Below, piece by piece: positions 26,655-35,895 of a DNA stretch of 64,000 bases (position 1 is its first letter; each line of letters begins with the position of its first letter). The notes under the pieces are model-generated. The model saw nothing but the letters and a program-made list of their open reading frames with translations. It was not told the DNA's origin and searched no databases. Where the stretch lies: assembly GCA_023667265.1 (NCBI GenBank), contig JAMPAJ010000001.1, forward strand, positions 1,107,151-1,171,150, written 5' to 3'. Source of the DNA: Alistipes sp. Its GTDB lineage: Bacteria; Bacillota; Clostridia; Oscillospirales; Ruminococcaceae. Made by a program: the position numbers and the translations under genes.

Positions 26655-28394
26655 TCAATGTCTTTTTTTAGACCGTTTTCTGCGATTTGCCGTGTATTCG
26701 CCGAAAGCCTCAGTCTTTTTCCTGCTTCCATAGGCTGCTCTTCTGCGGTCGGGCTTCCGGAACTCTTCCTGCTTTCTGCCGCGGCGTTCACCGGAGGGCT
26801 TTTCCCTGCCTGAGCCGCCCTTGTAAAGCTTGACCTCGACCTTATTTCCGTTTATTTTCATGGGATTTGTGCTGTCAAGGATATAATCGCACTCAGACTC
26901 CGGAACCTCTACGGTAGTGTGGCTGTCGAAAATGTCGATTTTTCCGAAATCCTGCCCGGTCATTCCGGTTGCGTCAACAAGGGCGCCTAAAATGAAATTC
27001 GGAGCGATCCTCTTGTTTCTTCCGATATTCAGGTCGATCTTCACGGTCTGCGCGCCGCTGCGTCTGCCCTTTTTCAAAGGCTTCGGCATATCGAACTCCG
27101 GCAGCCCCTCGATCTCCTTTTTCAGCTGATCGCTTACAAGTCTTGCGGCAGCCTCGCGGTAATCAATACCCTTGGCGGCAAGACTGTCAAGAATATCATA
27201 TGCGTCGTGGGTAGCAGCCTCGCATTTTGCGATATTATCAGCAATTTCCTGCTTCTTTCCGGCGATCACATCGTCTCTGCCGGGAAGAGGAAGCTCCGTG
27301 ATTTTTGCCTTTATGTACCTTTCAATATCCCGCAGGTCGTACTGCTGGCGGCGGCTTGTGATAAGGGTATACGCCGTTCCCTTTTGTCCCGCACGTCCTG
27401 TACGTCCTATTCTATGTATGTAGTACTCGTTATCCTGTGGCAGATCGTAGTTGAAAACAGCGTCGATTCCGCTCACATCAATACCTCTTGCGGCAACGTC
27501 TGTGGCTACAAGGACAGCCGTAGTCCTTGCCTTGAAGCTGTTCATCACCTGAGTGCGCTGCGCCTGCTTCATATCACCGTGAAGACCTGCTGCACGTATG
27601 CCGCTTTTCACCAGCTCTTCGGTAAGCTCGTCCACCGTTTTCTTGGTATTGCAGAACACCATTGCAGATTCCGGAGAATACGCCGCCAAAAGGAGCTTCA
27701 AAGCGTCTGTTTTTCGTCCCATAGCCGTCATAAACCAGTACTGGTCGATAAGCTCCACTGTTTTCTGCGATGACTTTATCTTCACCTGAACTGGATCACG
27801 CTGATATTTCTCAGTTATTGCAAGTATCTCCGGCGGCATAGTTGCAGAAAATAGAACCGTCTGCCGCTCCTCCGGAACATGAGTAAGTATCTCTTCAATA
27901 TCCTCTCGAAATCCCATATTCAGCATTTCGTCAGCCTCGTCCAGGATAATAGTCCGGAGATTTTCCAGCTTCAGCGTCCTGCGGCGAATATGATCCATAA
28001 CACGTCCCGGCGTGCCGATAACGATATTTGCGCCGCGTTTCAGCTCCATTATCTGCCGCTCCATGCTTGCTCCGCCATAAACCGCAGAAGCCTTAACTAT
28101 GCGCTTGTATTTCGCGAATTTCTTTATTTCCTCGCACGCCTGCATAGCAAGCTCTCTCGTCGGGCAGAGAATAAGCGCCGTAACGGCACGCTTATCAGCC
28201 TCGGTTATGCTTTCCACCGCCGGAATGCCAAAAGCGGCGGTTTTTCCCGTTCCAGTGTTTGAGCGTCCGACAACGTCGCATCCCTGCACAAGAAGAGGAA
28301 TACTCTGCTGCTGTATTTCAGTCATTTCGGAAAAGCCCAGCTCCTCAACGGCTCTGAGTATCTCCTCAGACAAATTCAATTCATTAAACTGCAT
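26655..28394 (-). CDS. DEAD-box RNA helicase with DbpA-type RNA-binding domain
   Basis: A 579-residue ATP-dependent RNA helicase. Q motif (residues ~20-27), Walker A SNTGTGKT (~44-51), DEAD (LDEADEMLNMGF, ~152), SAT and YIHRIGRTGRAG are all present. Residues ~460-530 form a DbpA RNA-recognition domain (RNKRIAPNFILGALVDATGM). The last ~50 residues are Arg/Lys-rich. This architecture matches CshA/DeaD helicases that act in ribosome assembly, mRNA decay and cold growth. RBS AAAGGA. Downstream is the 49-aa membrane protein. Confidence 0.92.
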   Translation of the reverse strand: MQFNELNLSEEILRAVEELGFSEMTEIQQQSIPLLVQGCDVVGRSNTGTGKTAAFGIPAVESITEADKRAVTALILCPTRELAMQACEEIKKFAKYKRIVKASAVYGGASMERQIMELKRGANIVIGTPGRVMDHIRRRTLKLENLRTIILDEADEMLNMGFREDIEEILTHVPEERQTVLFSATMPPEILAITEKYQRDPVQVKIKSSQKTVELIDQYWFMTAMGRKTDALKLLLAAYSPESAMVFCNTKKTVDELTEELVKSGIRAAGLHGDMKQAQRTQVMNSFKARTTAVLVATDVAARGIDVSGIDAVFNYDLPQDNEYYIHRIGRTGRAGQKGTAYTLITSRRQQYDLRDIERYIKAKITELPLPGRDDVIAGKKQEIADNIAKCEAATHDAYDILDSLAAKGIDYREAAARLVSDQLKKEIEGLPEFDMPKPLKKGRRSGAQTVKIDLNIGRNKRIAPNFILGALVDATGMTGQDFGKIDIFDSHTTVEVPESECDYILDSTNPMKINGNKVEVKLYKGGSGREKPSGERRGRKQEEFRKPDRRRAAYGSRKKTEAFGEYTANRRKRSKKRH

Positions 28395-28458
28395 ATTTTA
28401 TCCTTTCAAAACAATATATGGCGATACCCCACAACTGCGGCGAGGTCGATGCCACAGG

Positions 28459-30312
28459 TCACGACTCCGGAAGCTTATCAATTATTCCGGCATCGTATTT
28501 CTGTACAGCCAGTGCGTCCATGGCGGTTATTCCTCCGCCGTTTTCGTATACATCGGCATTTCTTTTTCCGGCAGCGCTCATTACATATTTATCGCCGTTT
28601 CCGATAGACTGGAGAATAAACGTAGCGTCTGCGATATCGACTATGCCGTCTGTATTTGCATCACCCCAGACCACTTCCGTATCATCCTTCTCTGTTGTCT
28701 CTGACGGTTTGGGAACAGCTGTAGTCTCCGGCTGAGTCTGCGGCTCTCCTGTTATGGGATAGCTTTTCAGATCAGGAAGCTCGTCAAGAGTGATACAGTA
28801 ATCGCTGTTGTATATCTCTACAAGGTTATCCACAGGATTATTCTGCTCACTGGTGAGGTAATTCATATACCATGGGCAGAAGTACAGCCACGCTGCTTTG
28901 TCGTTTACAAGATTTTCCAGCGAGGGAATAGAGTCGTTCTCCGACATTGCCACCATTTTCTGTCCGTCGGTACTCTGTACCAGGCTGTAGAATGTAGAAG
29001 AAATAGAGCTGAGATTAGGCATACCGTCAACGGCATTATATTTGTCGTAGCCCACGATGTCAACAACGTCGTCGCCCGGATACCAGTCGGCAGATGTGGG
29101 ATAAGTGTAGCCCGTCCATATCCAGATAAGGTTGTCAAGTCCATACTCGTTTGTCAGCTTGTCGTAAAGCAGTCTGTACAGCTGCTTGCAGGGCTCGGGA
29201 CCCTCCGCGCCCCACCAGAACCATGCGCCCTCCGCCTCGTGAAGCGGACGGAAGAGGATCGGGACATCAGCATTTTTAAGCTTTGTAAGCTCCTGAGCGA
29301 TAAGGTCAATGTCAGCCAGAAGAACCTCGTTCTCCCATGTGCCCTCTTCAAGAGCCTTTGAAATGCTGAATGTTGTATATGTCGCACTTGCAGATTCAAT
29401 ATAGAAAGCCGTTTCAGAGCTTCCTTCCTCTACAGGCACATTCCAGTGCCATGACACTGTCGCGATGCCGTGATACTTGTTCACCCACTCAATGCAGCGC
29501 TCCGGTGCGTTATCGCGCCAGTCAGAAGTAGTGTTATACGCAAGGAAATCAATTCCGCGTATAGCAGGCTGCTTTCCTGTTGTCTCCAGGATGTACTGAA
29601 ACTCCGCCTCGTTGTCCTTGATATACGTATCCGGGTCATTCCAGGAGTTGTAATTGTGCGAACCGCAGTACTCCTGCTGACCGGAGAGAATATGATTTCC
29701 GTAGCAGTCACAGAGATAACTATACAATCTCTTTGCCGAGTCTGAGGCGTTGGGGTTGGACAGACTGCGTGTGGGAGAGAGGTTCGTCAGCTTCTCCGAT
29801 GCCGGTTTCAGCGTAAGGTAGTCATAATAGGCATATCCCCAGTACGACTTCAGCTCGATGGTATTTTTGCCCTTTTTCAGGTTGACCACGCCGCCGGAGG
29901 TCTCCTCAAAGCTTGTATTATATGGGAAGCTGAGCTCTCCCTGATTCACGCCGTTAACGTTGAGATACTGCACCTTTTTATTAGGATCGCTTGGCTCGCA
30001 ATAGCTTATCGCCATTTCGTAGAGACCAGCCTCCGGTACGTCTACCTCCACGCTTATGGTTGTTCCCTTCTGGTCAAGGTAGGTAAAGCCGTTTCCGGAA
30101 AATCCGGACAGATCGGCGTTTTCAGGCAGTTTATCCGATGGTATGTCCGACGGAGACGAGTAAACCATAGCTCCGTTTACTGTGCCGTCCTCGAACTCAT
30201 ATTTAAGCAGCCCGGATCCTTCCTCTGCCGCATTTACCGCGGGCATCGCCGCAGCCGCAGTAAACATAGCCGCCGCAATAGCAATTGCCTGTTTTAAGCC
30301 TTTATTGTTCAT
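28459..30312 (-). CDS. Cellulosomal GH26 beta-mannanase with carbohydrate-binding module and dockerin
   Basis: A secreted endo-beta-1,4-mannanase-type enzyme of glycoside hydrolase family 26. Signal peptide ~1-29; residues ~34-172 resemble a CBM35-type galactose-binding module (LLKYEFEDGTVNGAMV ... GYAYYDYLTLKP); GH26 catalytic domain ~180-510 with acid/base E359 in FRPLHEAEGAWFWWG and nucleophile E458 in AMSEND; Thr/Pro linker; type I dockerin from GDANTDGIVDIADATFILQ (~550) to the end. I start at ATG 30312, which has AAAGGAGG upstream. The dockerin is very similar to that of the CE12 protein at 41055-44594, suggesting the same scaffold partner. Mannan is the likely substrate; other beta-mannose polymers are possible. 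Confidence 0.92.
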   Translation of the reverse strand: MNNKGLKQAIAIAAAMFTAAAAMPAVNAAEEGSGLLKYEFEDGTVNGAMVYSSPSDIPSDKLPENADLSGFSGNGFTYLDQKGTTISVEVDVPEAGLYEMAISYCEPSDPNKKVQYLNVNGVNQGELSFPYNTSFEETSGGVVNLKKGKNTIELKSYWGYAYYDYLTLKPASEKLTNLSPTRSLSNPNASDSAKRLYSYLCDCYGNHILSGQQEYCGSHNYNSWNDPDTYIKDNEAEFQYILETTGKQPAIRGIDFLAYNTTSDWRDNAPERCIEWVNKYHGIATVSWHWNVPVEEGSSETAFYIESASATYTTFSISKALEEGTWENEVLLADIDLIAQELTKLKNADVPILFRPLHEAEGAWFWWGAEGPEPCKQLYRLLYDKLTNEYGLDNLIWIWTGYTYPTSADWYPGDDVVDIVGYDKYNAVDGMPNLSSISSTFYSLVQSTDGQKMVAMSENDSIPSLENLVNDKAAWLYFCPWYMNYLTSEQNNPVDNLVEIYNSDYCITLDELPDLKSYPITGEPQTQPETTAVPKPSETTEKDDTEVVWGDANTDGIVDIADATFILQSIGNGDKYVMSAAGKRNADVYENGGGITAMDALAVQKYDAGIIDKLPES

Positions 30313-30599
30313 TGATATTCCTCCTTTGTTCGTCATTATGCGAAAAATTCTGTTACCAATATTATATCATATAATCAGCCAAAAAGCAACAGCCGCGGAA
30401 AAAATTTTATCTGATAATAAATCAGTGAGGAACGAACGGTCACGTGAATTGCCCGTGGGGGCTGCTCCACCGTGAACTTGCCGGCGGAAGCTCTCCGCCG
30501 CGAAAAAACAAAGCTTCCACAAACAGCCTCAGAGAAAACCGTCTGTGAAAGCCTACAAGGTGTCCGTAAGAAATCAGCGAGCCATATTGACTCGCCGCC

Positions 30600-30674
30600 T
30601 GGTACGCCTGACTGGAGTCGAACCAGCGCACATGGCGTCGGAGGCCACTGCTCTATCCACTGAGCTACAGGCGC
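30600..30674 (-). tRNA. tRNA-Arg (anticodon CCG)
   Basis: The minus-strand sequence folds as a cloverleaf: acceptor GCGCCTG pairs with CAGGCGT, the D-arm is TAGCTCAGTGGATAGAGCA, the anticodon stem TGGC/GCCA encloses the loop CTCCGAC with anticodon CCG, and the T-arm contains GGTTCGACTCC. The discriminator A and CCA end are encoded (30600-30602). Confidence 0.95.
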
Positions 30675-30789
30675 ATATTTTACGTACCAAACATTATTAT
30701 ACCAAAAACTCTTGAAAAATGCAAGAGAATATGATATAATTATTGTAGATTTAAAATATTTCGTAAATTTCAAGCAAGGAGGTGACAAA

Positions 30790-31362
30790 TTGGAACATAT
30801 TTTTATAGTTATTACACAAACGGGAACAAGACCAGCCAGATTCTTCCGCTTCTTCACAAAAAAGCCCTATAACCACTCGTCATTGTCAGGAACGGCAGAC
30901 CTGTCGGATATGTACAGCTTTTGCCGAACCTATCGCCCTTTCGCCCTGCCTGCCACATTCAACAAGGAAACCGTCGGCAAGGGAACACTTGGAAAATTCG
31001 GTTACATACCGTGTGAAATATATAAAATTGACGTGACCTCCGAGCAGAAGGAGGAGTACATCCGCATAATCCAGCACTTTGTCGATAACCGCAAGGATTA
31101 CTCATATAATATTCTCGGACTCATTCCCATGTACCTGAATATCTCCTGGCATCGGAAAAACAGCTTTGTCTGCTCCCAGTTTGTCGCATATACTCTGAAT
31201 AAGATCGGTATTCCTCTTGATAAACCGTTTACCCTGTATACTCCCGATGATTTCAGAAGATTTCCCGGCGCTCAGCTTTACTATGCCGGAGAACTCAATA
31301 CCTTCTACGACGAGATCAAGTCACGGCCCGAATTTATGCTTCCAAGGGTTTGCAGACGATAG
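30790..31362 (+). CDS. Papain-like (permuted NlpC/P60, YiiX type) cysteine hydrolase family protein
   Basis: One of the few plus-strand host genes. I choose the TTG at 30790 because AAGGAGGTG sits six bases upstream; the product begins MEHIFIVITQTGTRPARFF. A conserved His in KPYNHSSLSG precedes the Cys in SFVCSQFVAY, the circularly permuted order of YiiX/permuted NlpC-P60 proteins. There is no signal peptide, so it probably acts inside the cell on an amide or thioester substrate that I cannot name. The 190-residue length fits. A bidirectional terminator follows. Confidence 0.75.
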   Translation: MEHIFIVITQTGTRPARFFRFFTKKPYNHSSLSGTADLSDMYSFCRTYRPFALPATFNKETVGKGTLGKFGYIPCEIYKIDVTSEQKEEYIRIIQHFVDNRKDYSYNILGLIPMYLNISWHRKNSFVCSQFVAYTLNKIGIPLDKPFTLYTPDDFRRFPGAQLYYAGELNTFYDEIKSRPEFMLPRVCRR

Positions 31363-31374
31363 TATATACTTGCC

Positions 31375-31413
31375 TCTATTGCAAAATGTCTAAAGAATAT
31401 AGTTTGCAATAGA
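31375..31413. repeat. Perfect 11-bp inverted repeat
   Basis: TCTATTGCAAA (31375-31385) and TTTGCAATAGA (31403-31413) are exact reverse complements separated by 17 bases. It lies just past the papain-like gene and before the terminator. No T-run follows. Function unknown. Confidence 0.5.
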
Positions 31414-31425
31414 TACAAATATAAA

Positions 31426-31460
31426 AGCGCTGTGTAAATTATGCACAGCGCTGTATTTTT
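31426..31460. terminator. Bidirectional terminator between convergent genes
   Basis: AGCGCTGTG (31426-31434) pairs with CACAGCGCT (31444-31452), followed by GTATTTTT on the plus strand and an A-rich left flank. It serves the plus-strand papain-like gene and the minus-strand spoIIP unit. Confidence 0.85.
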
Positions 31461-31755
31461 ATCTGCAAAGCAGCATTATGATCCCTCTGAGTTCCGGCGG
31501 ACTTGCAAGATACATCGGAAAATACAGACGGCTTTCCGGAGCAGCAAGCGACAACTGGAAATCAAAACGGCTGCCCACTATTTCAAGCTCTGCAAAGCTG
31601 CCATCCACCGTCAGAAACACCGGAGCTATTTTCTCCTCGGTCATTCTGCTCCGGGAATTCGCATAGGCATGAAGAAACATCCAGCCTCCCGTTACCAGAG
31701 TCATATATACCATAGCGATCGTTCTGATGCAGTTTCTTTTCCGCACTTTACTCAT
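31459..31755 (-). CDS. Small membrane-anchored protein downstream of spoIIP (98 aa)
   Basis: Its ATG overlaps the last codons of spoIIP (GATGAGTAA), so translation is probably coupled; a GAGAGG directly abuts the start, so initiation alone may be poor. Basic N-terminus (MSKVRKRNCIR), one hydrophobic segment (~residues 11-30), then a ~65-residue extracytoplasmic part with LTVDGSFAELEIVGSRFDF. I do not recognise a family. The position suggests a sporulation-linked role, but this is inference. Confidence 0.6.
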   Translation of the reverse strand: MSKVRKRNCIRTIAMVYMTLVTGGWMFLHAYANSRSRMTEEKIAPVFLTVDGSFAELEIVGSRFDFQLSLAAPESRLYFPMYLASPPELRGIIMLLCR

Positions 31756-32896
31756 CCTCTCTCATATCGTCAAACAACCGGCAAAGCGACCTGCCGATAA
31801 GCTGTCCTGAATACTGTACCTGCTCCAGAGTATTCCCGTGAGAACCTACCTCGATCAGCAAACTTCCTGTAGTTAGATCCTGATTGTAGTGGCGATAATC
31901 AAAGAGGATCGGACGAGTCAGCCCGGTATAGTCGCCTTCCAGCTGCTGCTGTAGCCTGCAGGCAAATCTGAAATTCTTCATATAGTCCGGCATCCCCAGT
32001 GTGCCGTCGTCGCAGCCGGATATTATCATTATCTGCGCAGCTTCTCTTCCGTCGATCTCAATATATGGCTGTGAGGCAAAATCCTCTCCTGAAATGGCGT
32101 CACGGTGGATATCAAGCGCCACGCTTATGGAGGGATACTGCTCCAGAATAGGCACGATACTTTCTCGGCTTCTTCCGTATGAGCCATTATATGACGGATA
32201 ATCGTGTATCTCCGTCACATGGATAACGCCGTAGCCCTTTGCTTCCAGCTCCGCCTGTATGGCATTGCCAACCATTATCATATTTTTCGTTTCATCGGTT
32301 GTCCGATAGTTGAACTCGCTGTCCAGATTTTCACGGACAAAGGGTTCAAAGCTTTCCGTTGTATGGGTATGGTATATCAGCACCTGCGGCTCGGATGTAC
32401 CGGTTATCTTCACATCCGGTTTTCGGCGGCTTTCTTCAAGAAGCTTATCGTTGGAAAGCGTAGTCTTATTGTTCACCTGTCCGCAGCTGTCAAGGTTGAA
32501 ATAGCTTGTGCCGCTGTACTCTCCATAGGTCGTCCGCACTATCTTCACGCCCTTACTCCAGGTTTCCGGATACGGCTTTGCACCAGGATCGTCGCTTGTC
32601 ATTTCAAGAGGTGAAAGAAGCCGCACCTCCGTGTCGAAGGTCTCCTGATAAACGCCATAACCGTGAGACAGTATGACCTCGTCCCGAAGCTCCTGCTCAT
32701 ACAAAGAGCTATTCAGCGTTACGCTTGCATATGCTGCTTGATCCCCTTTTTGCCCTGAGTGTACAGCTCCCGGAAAATCCGTTGCCAGATCAAGAAAGGG
32801 AACAGCCTTTACCACACCTATAGCCGCAGCCGGAAGAAGAAAAATAATTCCCAGCTTGACCGCAGCTCTTATTCTTCTGCCTCTGTTCCCTCTCAT
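31748..32896 (-). CDS. spoIIP: Stage II sporulation protein P (cell-wall hydrolase)
   Basis: A 382-residue exported amidase/endopeptidase needed for septal peptidoglycan thinning and engulfment. It has one N-terminal membrane anchor (~residues 13-35). The SpoIIP domain occupies ~165-380: zinc-ligand motif LIYHTHTTESFEP, then SVALDIHRDAI and LIEVGSHGNTLEQ. It overlaps the next small gene. Length and motifs are complete. Confidence 0.92.
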   Translation of the reverse strand: MRGNRGRRIRAAVKLGIIFLLPAAAIGVVKAVPFLDLATDFPGAVHSGQKGDQAAYASVTLNSSLYEQELRDEVILSHGYGVYQETFDTEVRLLSPLEMTSDDPGAKPYPETWSKGVKIVRTTYGEYSGTSYFNLDSCGQVNNKTTLSNDKLLEESRRKPDVKITGTSEPQVLIYHTHTTESFEPFVRENLDSEFNYRTTDETKNMIMVGNAIQAELEAKGYGVIHVTEIHDYPSYNGSYGRSRESIVPILEQYPSISVALDIHRDAISGEDFASQPYIEIDGREAAQIMIISGCDDGTLGMPDYMKNFRFACRLQQQLEGDYTGLTRPILFDYRHYNQDLTTGSLLIEVGSHGNTLEQVQYSGQLIGRSLCRLFDDMREDE

Positions 32897-33019
32897 TATT
32901 TCACCTCATATTTCATTCTATCAACCAGGACGTGTTGATACTATCGTCTAAATCTCGTCTTACAGTCATATTTTCTGCGTTGATCCTCCTTGGAATATCA
33001 TGCCTGCGCCAAATCGCTT

Positions 33020-33062
33020 TGAACTGCAAAGTCGTCAGACGTGCTTCGTGCGGTGTTGCGCC
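33020..33062. repeat. Partial copy of the ~50-bp palindromic repeat
   Basis: CTGCAAAGTCGTCAGACG...GCGGTGTTGC matches the core and right arm of the complete copy at 48025-48072; the left arm is lost. It sits in the 289-base gap between spoIIP and the next operon. A 76-codon minus frame across this gap (32913-33143) runs through the repeat and shows no family I know. Confidence 0.6.
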
Positions 33063-33141
33063 AAGCATTTCGGATAGTGTCGACACGCCATAAACCAAAT
33101 CGGCTACACCATAATTATATTCACTAACACGAAAAATATGC

Positions 33142-33169
33142 AAAAAACGGACGAGCTGATGCTCGTCCG
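33142..33169 (-). terminator. Terminator of the metA-region operon
   Basis: CGGACGAGC (33148-33156) and GCTCGTCCG (33161-33169) form a perfect stem with a 4-base loop; six Ts follow on the minus strand. Confidence 0.9.
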
Positions 33170-33185
33170 CCCATTCTGTTAAATT

Positions 33186-33764
33186 TTACAGATCTACCGG
33201 CAATTCCCCGGAGCCGCTTCTGCTTTCACTGCTGCCGGAATCCTTCCTGTCGGAAGAAGAATTTCTGCTACTGCTTTTGGATGACGGAAAATTTTTCTCA
33301 AGCTCATCCATAAGCATACCGTAGAAGGTATCAAATCCGTCTATATTCATAGCATCCCAGTATTTATCATATTTCGGGTCGCAATACTTCTGGAACTCCT
33401 CCGGCACTTCTCCGGTCTCTTCGTACATTTCAACATAATACTGCGGTTCATTGCTGAGCTTTGTCAGATCCTTTATTATTGCTCCGAATATAAGATTCAG
33501 CAGCAGAGCAATTATCAGAACTACCGACGATATAGCAATACCTGCAATAGCCATTCCCTTACCGCTCATTCCCTGAACCAGGGCTATAATTCCGAAAACG
33601 ATCGAAGCTACAGACAGCAGAAAAAGGTATGGACAGCAGCAGCACAGTACAAGGCTTATGATTCCCAGCACGAGCGACGTAACAGACGCCCAGATCTTTG
33701 TATTGTTCGGTCTGAAATTTTCTTCTAAGATCGTACCCTCATAAATATTTCCTTCGCTATTCAT
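33186..33764 (-). CDS. DUF4190-type membrane protein
   Basis: A 192-residue protein with two hydrophobic segments (~24-55 and ~60-95) separated by GMSGKGMAIAGIAIS, the pattern of DUF4190 proteins (VLGIISLVLCCC ... GIIALVQ). A charged, Ser/Arg-rich tail ends it. These proteins are of unknown function and usually sit in the cytoplasmic membrane. It is the last gene before the terminator and is 13 bases after metA. Confidence 0.75.
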   Translation of the reverse strand: MNSEGNIYEGTILEENFRPNNTKIWASVTSLVLGIISLVLCCCCPYLFLLSVASIVFGIIALVQGMSGKGMAIAGIAISSVVLIIALLLNLIFGAIIKDLTKLSNEPQYYVEMYEETGEVPEEFQKYCDPKYDKYWDAMNIDGFDTFYGMLMDELEKNFPSSKSSSRNSSSDRKDSGSSESRSGSGELPVDL

Positions 33765-33777
33765 TTCTGACTCCTTA

Positions 33778-34725
33778 TTAATAATCCATTTCCCACGTCC
33801 AGCTTCTTATCTCCAGCTCATCCAGGTTATAGGGAGTGCGCTGGTATACGCAATAATTCAGCCAGTTGGAAAACATCAGATTTGCCGTACATCTCCAGGA
33901 GAAAACCGGCGTATTTTTCGGATCGTCGCCCGGAAAATAGTTGTATGGAAGCTGTATGTCAAGCCCCTTTTTCACATCCCGGAAGTACTCCCCGGCGATA
34001 GTGTCCCGGTCATACTCGGAATGTCCCGTAATAAAATACTGACGTCCATTCTTGTTGGCAATAATGTGAACTCCGGAAAGTTCGGAGCTTGTCAGGATCT
34101 CCAGCTGACTCTCCTTCTCAATGTCATCGCGACGAACCTCCGTATTACGGCTGTGCGGCACGTAAAAAATATCGTCAAAGCCACGGAGCAGCAGACTTTT
34201 TTCAACCTCCGCGCTGTGCGGAAAAATACCGAACATCTTCTGCTTTAAAGGATATTTCTGGATCCCGAAGTGATAGTAAAGACCAGCCTGCGCTGCCCAG
34301 CAGATGTGAAGCGTTGAAAAGACATGGGTCTTCGACCATTCAAAGATCTGCGTGATCTCCTCCCAGTAGTCGACCTCCTCGTAATCCAGCAGCTCGACCG
34401 GAGCTCCGGTAACGATCATGCCGTCATAGCGGTGATCCTTTATTTCATCAAATGTTTTATAAAATTCCTCAAGGTGATGGCGCGACGTATTTTTTGAAAC
34501 GTGAGAAGCCATTTGCAGCAGCTCAATGTCAACCTGCAAAGGCGTGTTGCTCAGCAGCCTCAGCAGCTGACACTCAGTCTCGATTTTTTTAGGCATGATA
34601 TTCAGGATGATCACCTTCAGCGGACGAATATCCTGATGCTCTGCCCTGTCCTTCGCCATCACGAAGATATTTTCCTCTCCAAGAGTCTTGAAAGCCGGAA
34701 GATCCGATGAAATTCTGATTGGCAT
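33778..34725 (-). CDS. metA: Homoserine O-acyltransferase MetA (predicted acetyl type)
   Basis: A 315-residue enzyme that activates homoserine for methionine synthesis. The nucleophile is C142 in [20 protein letters not shown] and FGIFPH are family motifs. Residue 111 is Glu ([15 protein letters not shown]). In studied MetA proteins Glu here favours acetyl-CoA and Gly favours succinyl-CoA, so O-acetylhomoserine is the predicted product. It overlaps the end of the upstream gene (TGAATG) with GGAGAT as RBS. Confidence 0.93.
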   Translation of the reverse strand: MPIRISSDLPAFKTLGEENIFVMAKDRAEHQDIRPLKVIILNIMPKKIETECQLLRLLSNTPLQVDIELLQMASHVSKNTSRHHLEEFYKTFDEIKDHRYDGMIVTGAPVELLDYEEVDYWEEITQIFEWSKTHVFSTLHICWAAQAGLYYHFGIQKYPLKQKMFGIFPHSAEVEKSLLLRGFDDIFYVPHSRNTEVRRDDIEKESQLEILTSSELSGVHIIANKNGRQYFITGHSEYDRDTIAGEYFRDVKKGLDIQLPYNYFPGDDPKNTPVFSWRCTANLMFSNWLNYCVYQRTPYNLDELEIRSWTWEMDY

Positions 34726-35118
34726 TCAGACATCTCCTTTAGTTGATTTATTTTTGCAGCTTTCGCAGCCGTTCATAAAGCTGTTCAGATCGCCGCATAT
34801 ATTGGTGTCAAGTCCCAGAAATCCGAGCTTTCTCAAATTTTCATATTGACTTTTTTCCGGTATTTCAAACACCATTGTTTCAATCCCTTTCAGCACGCTT
34901 TTGAACATGACCGACCGCACAAGACCATCGCAGAGCATAAGGTCTCCGCCGTCGTCATAGCCGTAGACAACAGTCCGCTCCGCTTCGTAAGCGTAGGCAA
35001 TATACCCAAGCTTTTCGTCCCCGTTGACAGCCTCGGTAATGTGTACATTATTTGCACCAGCGGCGGCAATGACCGGCTCATATCCGACTGTGCCGAATTT
35101 TTCCTGTATCTCCAGCAC
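34726..35118 (-). CDS. Putative GNAT-like protein, 130 aa
   Basis: A small cytoplasmic protein starting at GTG directly after the rluB stop (TGAGTG). Alternating strands and helices, with LCDGLVRSVMFKSVLKGIE and a later LRKLGF, resemble the C-terminal half of GNAT acetyltransferase folds. The acetyl-CoA loop (Q/R-x-x-G-x-G/A) is not visible. A cysteine pair CESC near the C-terminus is notable. Between rluB and metA it is clearly cotranscribed, but its function is open. Confidence 0.55.
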   Translation of the reverse strand: MLEIQEKFGTVGYEPVIAAAGANNVHITEAVNGDEKLGYIAYAYEAERTVVYGYDDGGDLMLCDGLVRSVMFKSVLKGIETMVFEIPEKSQYENLRKLGFLGLDTNICGDLNSFMNGCESCKNKSTKGDV

Positions 35119-35850
35119 TCAGTTCACCTTGCCTATCGCAGTTCTGAGGGCACGCAGCTCCTCGGCGGTAAGTTCCCGCCATGTTCCCGTTTTCAGCATT
35201 CCAAGACGTACAGGTCCTATGCTTATCCGGCGGAGACGTGCAACCTCAAGTCCCACAGCCTCGCACATTTTTCGTATCTGGCGGTTTCTGCCCTCTTTTA
35301 TCGTCATAAGCAGCACAACTCTGCCCTGCTGCTTCTCCTTTACGACCACGTTTGCCGGAAGAGTCATTCTGCCGTCTATCTCAACACCGCCCGAAAGCTG
35401 CACCAACTGGTCGTCGGAAATATCCGGGCGGACTGTTACGCGGTATGTTTTTGCGATATGACGGCTTGGGTGCATGATACTGTTTGCAAGCTCGCCGTCA
35501 TTGGTGAACAGCAGCAAGCCCTCAGAATTTCTGTCAAGCCGTCCCACCGGATAAACACGCTCCTCAACGCCTTCGAGAAGATCCATAACGCATCTTCTGT
35601 CCAGCTCATCGGAAACCGTGGTAACATAGCCTCTCGGCTTGTTCATCATGATATAGATGAAATTTTTCTTTCTCGGCATATAAAGTCTCTCGCCGTCAAT
35701 GGTTATAAGATCCTTATATCCGCATTTATCGCCTAATTTCACAGGATGTCCGTTCAGCTTCACTCTGCCCCGGGAAATAAGCTCCTCAGCCTTTCTACGT
35801 GAACAGTAACCGCTGTCGGCGATCATTTTCTGTATTCTTACTTTTTCCAC
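35119..35850 (-). CDS. rluB: rRNA pseudouridine synthase RluB/RsuA family
   Basis: A 243-residue enzyme with an N-terminal S4 RNA-binding domain (IQKMIADSGYCSRRKAEELI) and the catalytic loop VGRLDRNSEGLLLFTNDG, where the Asp is the nucleophile. The family modifies a uridine near position 2605 of 23S rRNA. It starts at GTG 35850 with AAAGGAG upstream. It lies in a dac/scpB/scpA neighbourhood resembling that of Bacillus. Confidence 0.9.
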   Translation of the reverse strand: MEKVRIQKMIADSGYCSRRKAEELISRGRVKLNGHPVKLGDKCGYKDLITIDGERLYMPRKKNFIYIMMNKPRGYVTTVSDELDRRCVMDLLEGVEERVYPVGRLDRNSEGLLLFTNDGELANSIMHPSRHIAKTYRVTVRPDISDDQLVQLSGGVEIDGRMTLPANVVVKEKQQGRVVLLMTIKEGRNRQIRKMCEAVGLEVARLRRISIGPVRLGMLKTGTWRELTAEELRALRTAIGKVN

Positions 35851-35895
35851 TTTTTTCTCCTTTATGTTGAAAAATCCTCTGCACAGCCATAATTT

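Noticed and set aside
30375..30857. 160-codon minus frame across tRNA-Arg
   Set aside because: It reads straight through the tRNA gene and the promoter region of the plus-strand gene, so it is a chance frame.
32913..33143. 76-codon minus frame between spoIIP and the DUF4190 gene
   Set aside because: Much of it is translation of a palindromic repeat copy; no RBS or family.
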